From positions 186,001 through 250,000 of the forward strand of contig JADKEK010000005.1 of NCBI GenBank assembly GCA_016718035.1: a stretch of 64,000 nucleotides of DNA, given 5' to 3'. The position numbers and the translations under genes were made by a program. The DNA is from Bacteroidota bacterium. GTDB taxonomy: Bacteria; Bacteroidota; Bacteroidia; Chitinophagales; BACL12. Each line of letters begins with the position of its first letter. The stretch's first letter is position 1. Of this stretch, positions 16,583 through 25,427 are shown piece after piece. The notes beneath the pieces are model-generated. The model worked only from the letters and a program-made list of their open reading frames with translations. It searched no databases and was not told the DNA's origin.

Positions 16583-19500
16583 ATGAAAGACGTATTCAAG
16601 GAATTTAAACCTTCGAGCTGGGCAATTGATAATAAAACAACCATTTTTATTATCACTATCATGCTCACCATTATGGGTATCTCTACCTATAATGCGCTGC
16701 CGAAAGAATTATATCCGGATATCACCATGCCTACTGTTTATGTGGCTACAATTTATCCGGGTTCATCGCCTGCCGATATGGAAAATCTCATTACCAAAGA
16801 ATTGGAAAAAGAGATTGGGGCAATTAGCGGTATAAATAAAATCATCAGTAATTCTGTACAGGATTTTTCCAGCATTCAGGTGGAATTTGTTTCCGGTACC
16901 GATATTGACGATGCTAACCAGAAAGTAAAAGATGCGGTTGATAAGGCAAAACCTAATTTACCGAGCGACTTAGATCCAACATTTGGACCTAATGTGCAAA
17001 AAGTTGAGTTTTCTGATTTTCCTATTCTTCAGGTAAACGTTAGTGGTGACTATGATTTAGCTACCATTAAAAAATATGCTGAAAAAATTCAGGATGAAAT
17101 TGAAGAATTACCGGAAGTATCTAAAGTAGATATAATTGGTGCACCGGAAAGGGAAATCCAAATTAATGTGGATATGTACAAAATGCAGGCAGCAATGCTT
17201 ACGATGTATGATATCTATGCTGCAGTGAGCAATGAAAACCGCATTGTATCAGGCGGTACTATTAAAGTGGAAGACATGCGTCGTTCCATTACAGTAAGTG
17301 GTGAGTTTGACAATGTTGCTCAAATTCAAAATTTAACGGTTAACAATGCCAATAATTTCCCTATCTATTTAAAAGATATTGCGGAGATAAAAGATGATTT
17401 TAAAGAACAGGAAAGTTTTGCGCGTTTAGATGGCAAAAATGTAATCACATTAAATGTTATCAAAAAAAGCGGTGAAAACTTAATTGAAGCATCTGATAAT
17501 ATTAATGCGCTTTTAGTTGAACTTGAGAAAAAAGAAATTCCAAGTGATGTTGATGTTACCGTTACCGGTGATACTTCTACTTTAACCAGAACGCAGGTTG
17601 CAGATTTAATTAATACCATTATTATCGGATTTATTCTGGTAACCATTGTATTGATGTTTTTTATGGGTGCAACCGATGCGATGTTTGTTGGTTTGTCGGT
17701 ACCACTTTCCATGTTTATTGCCTTTATCGTTTTAAGTTTGTTAGGCATAAGTATGAACTTGATTGTGTTGTTTGCCTTCTTACTCGGATTGGGAATTGTG
17801 GTAGATGATGCGATTGTGGTAATTGAAAATACCCACAGGATTTTTGCAAACGGAAAAGTACCAATTAAAACAGCTGCTAAAAATGCGGCAGGTGAAGTGT
17901 TTCTTCCGGTACTTGCAGGAACAATGACAACTTTAGCACCGTTTTTCCCTTTATTATTCTGGCCGGGAATGATTGGTTCATTTATGAAAGGTTTACCTAT
18001 TACATTAATTATTACCCTCACCGCATCGTTGTTGGTAGCGTATTTAATTAATCCGGTATTTGCGGCAACATTTATGAAACCGCATCATGATACTGATAAA
18101 CCAAATAGAAGAAAACAGGGAATTTGGTCTGCAATAGTTGCTGGTCTTGGTTTATTAATTTCCTTAGGTGGCAATCCATTATTAGGAAATGTGATGATTA
18201 CATTTGTCGCTATTTTCTGGTTCTATAACTTAGTATTAATAAAAGCAGTTAAAGGATTCCAAAAACGCGGATGGCCAAATATTCAGGCGAGATATGCATC
18301 GGTACTCAGATGGACATTAAAACATCCTATCATTTTATTCTCATCAATTATTGGAACTTTAATATTAGCTATCGTAATGTTAGGTATTACTAAACCGGGT
18401 GTTGAACAATTCCCAACCGGAGATCCTAACTTTATTTATACTTATGTAGTTATGCCTGACGGAACTGATCAACAAACTACCGACTCAGTTACCAAATTGG
18501 TGGAAAAAAGAATTTATAATGTTTTGGGAGAAAATAATCCTTTGGTTAAGTCTGTAATTAGCAACGTAACTATCGGAGCTAATGAAGACCCATTTGATCA
18601 GAGTTCTTATACCAACAAGGGTAAAGTTGGTGTGGCATTTATCGACCCTGCAGATCGCCGTCACCAAACATCAGAACCATATATGGATAAATTCCGTGAA
18701 GCGGTAAAAGATATTCCTGGTGCTGAAATAACTGTCGGAGCCGAACAAAACGGACCTCCTGCAGGTAAACCAATTAATATCGAAATTTCAGGTGATGATT
18801 TTGATGAATTAATTCAAACCAGCAACGACATTAAACGTTATTTGGAAGGTTTAAATATTGCAGGTATTGAAGAATTAAAAACCGATTTACAGGCAAATAA
18901 ACCTGAAATTACCATTGACCTCGACAGAGAGAGAATGAATCGTGAAGGTATTTCTACCTTAACCGTTGGTGGTGAAATCAGGAATGCGGTATACGGTTGG
19001 GAGGTTTCTAAATTTAAAGAAGGAAATGATGATTTCCCTATTGTAATTCGTTACGACGAAACACAAAGGAAAAATATCGATCAGCTTAAAGATTTAAAAA
19101 TTACTTATCGCGATATGATGACGGGTCAAATTCGTCAGATACCTTTAAGTGCTTTTGCTGAAATTAAATATTCAACTACCTATTCAGGTGTTAAACGTAT
19201 AGACCAGAAACGTGTAGTGACTTTAGCATCCAACTTATTATCCGGTTACGAAAGTGCACAGCCGGCAATTATGAATGAAATTAAAGCCGCGTTAGAAGAT
19301 TACGACACACCTGAAGGCGTATCGATAGGATATACAGGTGCTAGTCAGGACATGGAAGAAACAATCAGCTTTATGGGTGTTGCCTGGATTATTTCTTTAT
19401 TCCTGATTGTAATTATTTTGGTGGCACAGTTTAACTCTATTTCTAAACCAATCATCATTTTTGCTGAAGTTATATTTAGTATCATCGGGGTATTACTCGG

Positions 19501-19993
19501 TTATGGTATTTTCGGTATGGACTTTTCAGCGGTAATGACGGGTGTGGGTGTTGTAGCCTTGCTGGGTATTGTTGTTCGAAATGGTATTTTATTGGTTGAA
19601 TTTACCGACTTGCTTATTGCAGGAGGTATGCCTATTAGAGAAGCTGTTGTTGAAGCAGCCCGTATTCGTATGACACCGGTAGTATTAACGGCAACTGCCA
19701 CCATCTTAGGTATGATTCCACTGGCAATCGGGTTTAATATCGATTTTATTGGGTTATTTACACAAGGTAAACCTGATATATGGTTAGGTGGTGAAAACGT
19801 TGTGTTCTGGGGACCATTAGCATGGACAATTGTTTTTGGTTTAGGATATGCAACATTTATTACCTTATTAGTTGTTCCGGTTATGTATTTATACAACGAT
19901 AAGTTTAAAACATGGGTATTCAAATTACTTGGAATAAAACGCGAAGTGCACAACCACGGAGCTACAATTCCTGGAATGATGGATAAAGAATAA
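16583..19993 (+). CDS. RND-family efflux pump (AcrB/HAE1-like)
   Basis: A 1136-residue inner-membrane proton-driven pump with 12 predicted membrane segments and two large periplasmic loops. The N-terminal segment IFIITIMLTIMGISTYNALP is followed by the porter motif PTVYVATIYPGSSPADMENL. The proton-relay acidic pair sits in GLGIVVDDAIVVIENTHRIF (about residue 410). The second half repeats the fold, with VGVVALLGIVVRNGILLVEF near 1000. The protein is about 90 residues longer than AcrB, mainly from an extra hydrophobic stretch around 510-550. Third structural gene of the operon; substrate unknown. A strong terminator follows. Confidence 0.95.
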   Translation: MKDVFKEFKPSSWAIDNKTTIFIITIMLTIMGISTYNALPKELYPDITMPTVYVATIYPGSSPADMENLITKELEKEIGAISGINKIISNSVQDFSSIQVEFVSGTDIDDANQKVKDAVDKAKPNLPSDLDPTFGPNVQKVEFSDFPILQVNVSGDYDLATIKKYAEKIQDEIEELPEVSKVDIIGAPEREIQINVDMYKMQAAMLTMYDIYAAVSNENRIVSGGTIKVEDMRRSITVSGEFDNVAQIQNLTVNNANNFPIYLKDIAEIKDDFKEQESFARLDGKNVITLNVIKKSGENLIEASDNINALLVELEKKEIPSDVDVTVTGDTSTLTRTQVADLINTIIIGFILVTIVLMFFMGATDAMFVGLSVPLSMFIAFIVLSLLGISMNLIVLFAFLLGLGIVVDDAIVVIENTHRIFANGKVPIKTAAKNAAGEVFLPVLAGTMTTLAPFFPLLFWPGMIGSFMKGLPITLIITLTASLLVAYLINPVFAATFMKPHHDTDKPNRRKQGIWSAIVAGLGLLISLGGNPLLGNVMITFVAIFWFYNLVLIKAVKGFQKRGWPNIQARYASVLRWTLKHPIILFSSIIGTLILAIVMLGITKPGVEQFPTGDPNFIYTYVVMPDGTDQQTTDSVTKLVEKRIYNVLGENNPLVKSVISNVTIGANEDPFDQSSYTNKGKVGVAFIDPADRRHQTSEPYMDKFREAVKDIPGAEITVGAEQNGPPAGKPINIEISGDDFDELIQTSNDIKRYLEGLNIAGIEELKTDLQANKPEITIDLDRERMNREGISTLTVGGEIRNAVYGWEVSKFKEGNDDFPIVIRYDETQRKNIDQLKDLKITYRDMMTGQIRQIPLSAFAEIKYSTTYSGVKRIDQKRVVTLASNLLSGYESAQPAIMNEIKAALEDYDTPEGVSIGYTGASQDMEETISFMGVAWIISLFLIVIILVAQFNSISKPIIIFAEVIFSIIGVLLGYGIFGMDFSAVMTGVGVVALLGIVVRNGILLVEFTDLLIAGGMPIREAVVEAARIRMTPVVLTATATILGMIPLAIGFNIDFIGLFTQGKPDIWLGGENVVFWGPLAWTIVFGLGYATFITLLVVPVMYLYNDKFKTWVFKLLGIKREVHNHGATIPGMMDKE

Positions 19994-20005
19994 TAATACA
20001 GCTAC

Positions 20006-20038
20006 AAAAAAAGCGCCTGAATTTCAGGCGCTTTTTTT
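20006..20038. terminator. Strong bidirectional terminator
   Basis: Arms AAAAAAAGCGCCTGAA (20006-20021) and TTCAGGCGCTTTTTTT (20023-20038) are perfectly complementary. It ends the RND operon on the plus strand and the small periplasmic gene on the minus strand. Confidence 0.85.
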
Positions 20039-20058
20039 ATGTTATCAGAATGAACTAA

Positions 20059-20418
20059 TTATTGATGACGTTCTTTTATTTTTTCTACAAACTCATCTTT
20101 TAATTCCACATATTTTGCAAATTGTTCCGGTGTTAACACTGGTTGCAATGCTGCTTCTTTTTCATCATTTAGTTTTTTCATTTTTTTTGCCTTTTCTTTT
20201 TTTGATTCATCAGCAGCAAAAACTTCGTCTACACGTTTGGCAAATTTTAAATTAATATCTGCAACTGCACTTTCCTGTGCGTCGTCAAGATTTAATTTCT
20301 GGTCCATTAATTCAGTTTGCTTTTTTGCTCTTTGATCGGCAGGCGGCAAATCATGATTTTGTGCCTGTACATAAAAGGCACCGATGGTAAATACAGTTGC
20401 TAATACTATTTTTTTCAT
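20059..20418 (-). CDS. Small periplasmic helical protein (Spy/CpxP-like layout)
   Basis: A 119-residue protein with signal peptide (IVLATVFTIGAFYVQAQ) and a charged, mostly helical mature part (about 100 residues): QKLNLDDAQESAVADINLKF, then KKEKAKKMKKLNDEKEAALQ, then VLTPEQFAKYVELKDEFVEK. The pattern of a helix, then LTPEQ and a final helix is that of the DUF4890/Spy-like small proteins of Bacteroidota, which may act as periplasmic chaperones or envelope-stress sensors. The functional call is by analogy only. Confidence 0.7.
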   Translation of the reverse strand: MKKIVLATVFTIGAFYVQAQNHDLPPADQRAKKQTELMDQKLNLDDAQESAVADINLKFAKRVDEVFAADESKKEKAKKMKKLNDEKEAALQPVLTPEQFAKYVELKDEFVEKIKERHQ

Positions 20419-20484
20419 ACATAAAGGTTTTTGATTAGACTAATAATTAAACATTTGGTTTAATCAGATACAAAAACCCTGCCT

Positions 20485-21501
20485 TTAAAAAGGAACAGGC
20501 GATAATCGCACATCATCAACCAGTAATACGCAGCCTGTTTGAGTAGCTGAAATGCCTACCTCCAGGCTGTTTTGGATAGAATTGAAAAGGGGTAGATTAA
20601 TGCCTGTAACTTCCATTATTCTAATACCATTTTGCCAAAGTTCAATATAACCGTTATTGGTTTCACTAAACATAAAATGCACCTTAACAGTAACCCATTC
20701 GCCTGTGGGGAAAACAACCGGAGTGTCCTGGTAATATTTTATTTTGTCGCCAAATTTATTTTCTATCGCCAAGGCATTACCATTAAATACAATTCTGGGT
20801 CCCGGACTTTCGTTGAAATAAATATTTTCAAAATCTGCAATACTGTATGGCATCCCATCGGCGATATAATATTTTGCTTCATACCATAAGTTCATACCTT
20901 TTACGAAATAATTAAATGTACGTTCAATACTGCTTTTTGATGTTACCATGTTAGCACTTGGAGGAACCGCAGTAAATTGAAATACTTTATTCGTAATATT
21001 TTCAGGGTCGGAAACGATATCAATTCTATTATCTAAAAAATCGCAGGTATTATTTAATAAACAGGCTCTTAACGCAACATAGTCTTCTACACTTGGGGCA
21101 AGCGGACTTTGTAACACAAAACTATTCCAGTGCAAAGTGCTGTCATCGGTAGAAAGAATAATGGCATCTTGTAAAACAGTATATTCATTTACTTCATCAT
21201 AAAACGTATTTGTTACCGGAAAAAGAGAGCCGTCATCGGTTGTTACAAAAATTTCGTCATCGGTAAATACATAAATATCTTCAAACCCCGGGGTAAAATA
21301 TTGTTCTAAAAAAGTGCAACCATCACCGGACTGTAAATATGCCTCACCCGAATTTGTAACTAAAGCAATATCGCCGGTCTCGGATACGAAGGATGTAAGG
21401 ATATCCGTATCGGCCGGGCATCCTGCTGTGTTATCTTTACAAGAAGATGACAGTATAAAAACACATAAAACGGCAGGGGGAAACAGGTTGAAAGGGCGCA
21501 T
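20485..21501 (-). CDS. Lipoprotein with polysaccharide-lyase-like C-terminal fold
   Basis: A 338-residue lipoprotein (LSSSCKD, Cys near 21). Residues about 25-140 form a short region rich in acidic residues with no recognisable fold. Residues about 150-338 (VFQFTAVPPSANMVTSKSSI, then WYEAKYYIADG, then GEWVTVKVHFMFSETNNGYI and ELWQNGIRIMEV) look like the jelly-roll of heparin-lyase-like proteins (PL14/PL20-type), including the late 'W-V--K-H----N-G--ELW-NG' run. Whether it is an active lyase or only a glycan-binding fold cannot be told here. A minus-strand TATATTTG box lies 17 nt upstream. Confidence 0.6.
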   Translation of the reverse strand: MRPFNLFPPAVLCVFILSSSCKDNTAGCPADTDILTSFVSETGDIALVTNSGEAYLQSGDGCTFLEQYFTPGFEDIYVFTDDEIFVTTDDGSLFPVTNTFYDEVNEYTVLQDAIILSTDDSTLHWNSFVLQSPLAPSVEDYVALRACLLNNTCDFLDNRIDIVSDPENITNKVFQFTAVPPSANMVTSKSSIERTFNYFVKGMNLWYEAKYYIADGMPYSIADFENIYFNESPGPRIVFNGNALAIENKFGDKIKYYQDTPVVFPTGEWVTVKVHFMFSETNNGYIELWQNGIRIMEVTGINLPLFNSIQNSLEVGISATQTGCVLLVDDVRLSPVPF

Positions 21502-21518
21502 AAATATTAGGGTTTAAT

Positions 21519-21526
21519 CAAATATA
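21519..21526 (-). promoter_or_regulatory. Promoter -7 box TATATTTG of the lyase-like lipoprotein
   Basis: Minus-strand TAnnTTTG match ending 17 nt before the ATG. No clear -33 TTG at the usual distance. Confidence 0.4.
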
Positions 21527-21605
21527 ACGTTACTATACCTCCTATTATTGAGTTTACATTGACAAATATCACCAAACTTGGCTCAACAGAGCTGCTAAGG
21601 AATTG

Positions 21606-21613
21606 TAAATTTG
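21606..21613 (+). promoter_or_regulatory. Promoter -7 box TAAATTTG of the propeller/T9SS gene
   Basis: TAnnTTTG match ending 4 nt before ATG 21618. A TTG lies 25 nt further upstream (21578-21580). Confidence 0.45.
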
Positions 21614-21617
21614 CCAA

Positions 21618-22844
21618 ATGAAAAGATTTTTGTTTTTAACTTTTGTGTTTGGCATAGTGACATTACAAGCACAATCTCCTTTTACTATTTATAATGAAGA
21701 TAATTCTGATTTACCGGTAAATCAGGTAAATAAAATAGTTGTAGATGCTTTGAATAATAAATGGGTAGGCACTGAAAATGGGTTAATAAAAATTGATGCA
21801 AGTGGTGTTTGGACGTTGATAGATACTGCCAATTCAGATATCCCTGCAAATGAAATTCGTAGCATTTATGTGATAGATGAGGAGCATTATTTTGTTGGTA
21901 CTTACCTCAATGGATTGGGTTATTATAATGCAGGTGTATGGACGAATTATACACCTGATAATTCACCACTAGCTGATTATCATATTAAAGCGATAAATAT
22001 GACTAGTGCAGATACAATATGGATAGGGACGCCGAGTGGATTAATAAAATGGGATGGTGCAGATTATTGGTTTGTGTATAATACCGTTAATTCATTATTA
22101 CATTCACCGAATATTATTGATGTGTATATCGATGAAAATGATGATGTGTTTATCGGCACATTAAATGGTGGACTGAGCACCTATATTGACGGATTTATAG
22201 ATTATTATAGAACAGACAATTCACTTATCAGTGATAATACCGTAATGTCAATTGCAGAAGATGAATTGCATAACAAATGGCTGGCGACTTCGTTTGGTGG
22301 GTTAAGCGTATTTACTCCGGATGCAACATTTTTAAAATTTACACCACTAACATCTGATATTTCGGATTGGTCGGTTGATGCTGTTGCAATTGACGATAAT
22401 AATATTGGATTATTAGCCATGGCTTCAACCGGACTAAATATTTTCGACAATACCGATTGGACAATTTTAACAACTGAAAATTCTGAATTACCGGATGATT
22501 TCGTCAATACCGTTGTGGCTGACAACGACCAATTGGTGTGGCTTGGAACTGACACTGGTGGTTTGGTGGTATTAAACCGCGATTTATTAAATGGCATACA
22601 ACAAACAACAACAATAGAAATGCAAGTGTATCCAAATCCTGCTACTGACAACTGTATTTTTTCAGGTAATTTTAATGATGGAGAAATTCGAATTTATACG
22701 TTAAGTGGTGTATTGGTGTTGACACAAAAAATAAAATCCAATACCAATTTTATTCAGGTATCGGATTTTATAAGCGGTAATTATATTATTCAATTTACTA
22801 ATGATGAAGGTGCTGCCACCATACCACTTTCAATTATACATTAA
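21618..22844 (+). CDS. T9SS-exported two-component-regulator-propeller-type protein
   Basis: A 408-residue secreted protein. After the signal peptide (FLFLTFVFGIVTLQAQS) come six or seven repeats of about 40 residues of the Reg_prop type, for example VDALNNKWVGTENGLIKIDA, TIWIGTPSGLIKWDG and DELHNKWLATSFGGLSVFTP, which build a beta-propeller. Residues about 335-408 are a T9SS type A sorting domain (VYPNPATDNCIFSGNFN, then EIRIYTLSGVLVL). The propeller here is not attached to a histidine kinase, so it is probably a surface binding protein. Its stop overlaps that of the convergent lipoprotein gene. Confidence 0.88.
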   Translation: MKRFLFLTFVFGIVTLQAQSPFTIYNEDNSDLPVNQVNKIVVDALNNKWVGTENGLIKIDASGVWTLIDTANSDIPANEIRSIYVIDEEHYFVGTYLNGLGYYNAGVWTNYTPDNSPLADYHIKAINMTSADTIWIGTPSGLIKWDGADYWFVYNTVNSLLHSPNIIDVYIDENDDVFIGTLNGGLSTYIDGFIDYYRTDNSLISDNTVMSIAEDELHNKWLATSFGGLSVFTPDATFLKFTPLTSDISDWSVDAVAIDDNNIGLLAMASTGLNIFDNTDWTILTTENSELPDDFVNTVVADNDQLVWLGTDTGGLVVLNRDLLNGIQQTTTIEMQVYPNPATDNCIFSGNFNDGEIRIYTLSGVLVLTQKIKSNTNFIQVSDFISGNYIIQFTNDEGAATIPLSIIH

Positions 22845-23038
22845 TTTTGAACCATAGTAGCTATGCAGTTATTCTCGTCAAAAATTAAACCATCTTGAAT
22901 AACTAAAACGGTATAATCTACAATTAGGGTGTCACCCTCTAATGCTGCACTTCCGCTGAATTCGTAATAAATTTCAGGGAATGAAGAAACCAAAAACTGC
23001 TGAATTGGAATAATAACTTTCATTCCGGTAACAATACC
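22841..23038 (-). pseudogene. C-terminal fragment of the small lipoprotein (other frame)
   Basis: In the frame one base off the preceding fragment, the sequence reads GIVTGMKVIIPIQQFLVSSF, then YYEFSGSAALEGDTLIVDYT and a C-terminal ENNCIATMVQN. This is the expected second half of the lipoprotein that starts at 23273. An extra base near 23039 separates the two parts. With it removed the gene is 22841-23273, 143 residues. Confidence 0.65.
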
Positions 23039-23273
23039 ATACTTCCATACCTGCTTCGTATAAGCCCGGCCAGCCAAACACAATTTCATCATAATCGTTT
23101 GCTTTAAACACAGCGATATTATAATCATTCATTGAAGCATCACATGCGTCGTTTACCTGATAGTCGCCAACGTATTCGTCACGTATATCATAATCAGGCA
23201 CAACGTCTTTTTCGCAGGCGGTAAATAAAAATGGAGTGAGGCATAGACCAAGTATAAACTTTTTCATAAGCAT
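22974..23273 (-). CDS. Small lipoprotein, N-terminal part (frameshifted)
   Basis: A lipoprotein with lipobox LFTACEKD (Cys about 20), then DEYVGDYQVNDACDASMNDY and IAVFKANDYDEIVFGWPGLY. This is a Bacteroidota family of about 140 residues built of beta strands that ends in a 'GsaalegdtLivdYtv' pattern; that ending is found in the next frame (22841-23038). After MEVWY the frame runs into unrelated sequence and stops, so the ORF is broken by a single-base insertion near 23039. Function unknown. Confidence 0.65.
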   Translation of the reverse strand: MLMKKFILGLCLTPFLFTACEKDVVPDYDIRDEYVGDYQVNDACDASMNDYNIAVFKANDYDEIVFGWPGLYEAGMEVWYCYRNESYYSNSAVFGFFIP

Positions 23274-23309
23274 GTTTTTATCTTGTTAATCCAACATCGT
23301 GCCAGTACA

Positions 23310-23340
23310 TTGTAAGTAGCGGCACCAATTGGTAACTTTG
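23310..23340 (+). promoter_or_regulatory. Promoter of hutU
   Basis: TTG at 23310-23312 and TAACTTTG at 23333-23340, 20 nt apart: one of the best -33/-7 pairs in the window. ATG follows 14 nt later. Confidence 0.6.
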
Positions 23341-23354
23341 TGCAAAAATAGTGT

Positions 23355-25385
23355 ATGATAGCTCAAGCCGATGGTCAAGACCTGATAAGTTTTCAAAATA
23401 GCATATTGCAAGGTATTCCGGCCGAACTACCGGAGCCAAAGCCTTATGACACCTCAATCAGCCACGCCCCTAAGCGGAAGGATATATTGAACGGCGACGA
23501 GAAACGATTAGCCATAAGGAATGCACTTCGATATTTCCCTACAAAATTTCATTCAATTTTGGCTCCTGAGTTTGCTGAAGAGCTGCAAAAATATGGCAGG
23601 ATATACATGTATCGATTCCGCCCTGACTATACGATTAAAGCACGCAGTTGGGAGCAGTATCCGCATAAAAGTAAACAGGCGGCATGTATTATGCTCATGT
23701 TGCAGAATAATCTTGACTATGCTGTAGCGCAACATCCTCATGAATTAATTACATATGGCGGAAACGGTGCGGTGTTTCAAAATTGGGCGCAATATTTAAT
23801 TACTATGCAATATTTGGCCAATATGACCGATGAACAAACATTGGTATTATATAGTGGTCATCCAATGGGATTATTTCCATCGCATAAAAAGGCACCTCGT
23901 GTTGTTGTTACAAATGGTATGATGATTCCGAATTATTCGAAGCCTGATGATTGGGAAAAATTTAATGCGTTAGGCGTAACACAATATGGACAAATGACCG
24001 CAGGTTCATTTATGTATATCGGACCGCAAGGTATTGTGCATGGAACCAATATTACGGTATTAAATGCTGCACGTAAAATTGATAAACACGCAATAGATTG
24101 CTCGGGAAAAATATTTGTGACTGCAGGATTGGGTGGCATGAGCGGAGCGCAACCTAAAGCCGCGGTAATTGCAAAAGGTGTTTGTGTTGTTGCAGAAGTG
24201 AACCCTGAAGCAACTAATAAGCGACACGCACAAGGTTGGGTAGATGAAGTGTATGATGATTTAGATACGCTCATTAAAAGAATGGAAGTTGCAAGAAATA
24301 ATAAAGAAGCAGTTTCAATTGCTTATCAGGGAAATGTGGTTGATTTATGGGAAAAACTGGCAGCAGAAAACATAACTATTGAAATTGGCAGCGATCAAAC
24401 TTCTTTACATAATCCATTTGCCGGAGGTTATTACCCGGCGGGATTAAGTTTTGAGGAAAGCAAAAAAATGATGGCAGAGCAGCCGGAATTATTTAAAGAA
24501 AAAGTGTACGAAAGTTTACGCAGACATGTTGTGGCAATAAATAAATTGACAGCAAACGGCATGTACTTTTTTGATTATGGCAATGCATTTTTATTGGAAT
24601 CGTCAAGAGCAGGTGCAAATATTTTAGATGATAAAAAAGAATTTGTTTACAAAAGTTATGTGCAGGATATATTAGGACCAATGTGTTTTGATTTTGGATT
24701 TGGTCCGTTCAGGTGGGTGTGTTCGAGTAACGATGAAAATGATTTGCGCAAAACAGATGCAATTGCCGCAACAGTGTTAAAAGAAATATTTGCAACGGCA
24801 CCGGATGAAATTAAATTACAATTGTCGGATAATATTAACTGGATAGAATCGGCAATGGATAATAAAATGGTGGTGGGCAGTCAGGCGCGAATTTTATATG
24901 CAGATGCAGAGGGTAGAATTAAAATTGCTAAAGCATTTAATGATGCAATAAAAAAGGGTGAGTTGAGCGGACCGGTGGTATTAGGTCGCGACCATCACGA
25001 TGTTAGCGGAACAGATTCGCCATATCGCGAAACAAGTAATATTTATGATGGAAGTAAATTTACTGCCGATATGGCCATTCACAATGTTATTGGTGATAGC
25101 TTCCGTGGCGCAACCTGGGTAAGTATACACAATGGTGGTGGAGTTGGTTGGGGAGAAGTAATAAATGGTGGATTTGGAATGGTGCTGGATGGCACTCCGG
25201 AGGCAGAAAATAATCTTACTCAAATGTTGTTTTGGGATGTAAATAATGGGATCAGTCGCAGAGCTTGGGCGCGTAATGACGAAGCATTATTTGCCATAAA
25301 ACGCGAAATGGAGCGGACGCCGGATTTAAAAGTGACCATTCCTGAAATGGTTGATGATGATATTATCGAAAGATTAAATATGTAA
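23355..25385 (+). CDS. hutU: Urocanate hydratase
   Basis: A 676-residue urocanase, which converts urocanate to imidazolone propionate with a tightly bound NAD in histidine degradation. Recognisable regions are HPHELITYGGNGAVFQNWAQ, YSGHPMGLFPSHKKAPRVVV, the NAD-binding FVTAGLGGMSGAQPKAAVIA, GKIFVTAG, and WVSIHNGGGVGWGEVINGG near the C-terminus. It belongs to the longer Bacteroidota form (about 670 residues against about 555 in Pseudomonas). No other hut gene lies next to it, so the pathway is dispersed. A terminator follows at 25386-25422. Confidence 0.95.
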   Translation: MIAQADGQDLISFQNSILQGIPAELPEPKPYDTSISHAPKRKDILNGDEKRLAIRNALRYFPTKFHSILAPEFAEELQKYGRIYMYRFRPDYTIKARSWEQYPHKSKQAACIMLMLQNNLDYAVAQHPHELITYGGNGAVFQNWAQYLITMQYLANMTDEQTLVLYSGHPMGLFPSHKKAPRVVVTNGMMIPNYSKPDDWEKFNALGVTQYGQMTAGSFMYIGPQGIVHGTNITVLNAARKIDKHAIDCSGKIFVTAGLGGMSGAQPKAAVIAKGVCVVAEVNPEATNKRHAQGWVDEVYDDLDTLIKRMEVARNNKEAVSIAYQGNVVDLWEKLAAENITIEIGSDQTSLHNPFAGGYYPAGLSFEESKKMMAEQPELFKEKVYESLRRHVVAINKLTANGMYFFDYGNAFLLESSRAGANILDDKKEFVYKSYVQDILGPMCFDFGFGPFRWVCSSNDENDLRKTDAIAATVLKEIFATAPDEIKLQLSDNINWIESAMDNKMVVGSQARILYADAEGRIKIAKAFNDAIKKGELSGPVVLGRDHHDVSGTDSPYRETSNIYDGSKFTADMAIHNVIGDSFRGATWVSIHNGGGVGWGEVINGGFGMVLDGTPEAENNLTQMLFWDVNNGISRRAWARNDEALFAIKREMERTPDLKVTIPEMVDDDIIERLNM

Positions 25386-25422
25386 AAAAAAGCGGGACTT
25401 TGATTTCAATTCCCGCTTTTTT
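25386..25422. terminator. Bidirectional terminator between hutU and a convergent T9SS gene
   Basis: AAAAAAGCGGGA (25386-25397) pairs perfectly with TCCCGCTTTTTT (25411-25422) around a 13-nt loop. Confidence 0.85.
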
Positions 25423-25427
25423 GTTTT

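Noticed and set aside
17365..18021. Minus-strand ORF of 218 residues inside the RND pump gene
   Set aside because: Antisense shadow of a membrane-protein gene; no domain, no RBS or promoter, and composition follows the complement of hydrophobic codons.
19501..19953. Minus-strand ORF of 150 residues inside the RND pump gene
   Set aside because: Antisense shadow of conserved pump sequence.
22205..22651. Minus-strand ORF of 148 residues inside the propeller/T9SS gene
   Set aside because: Antisense to a complete, well-supported gene; no recognisable protein.
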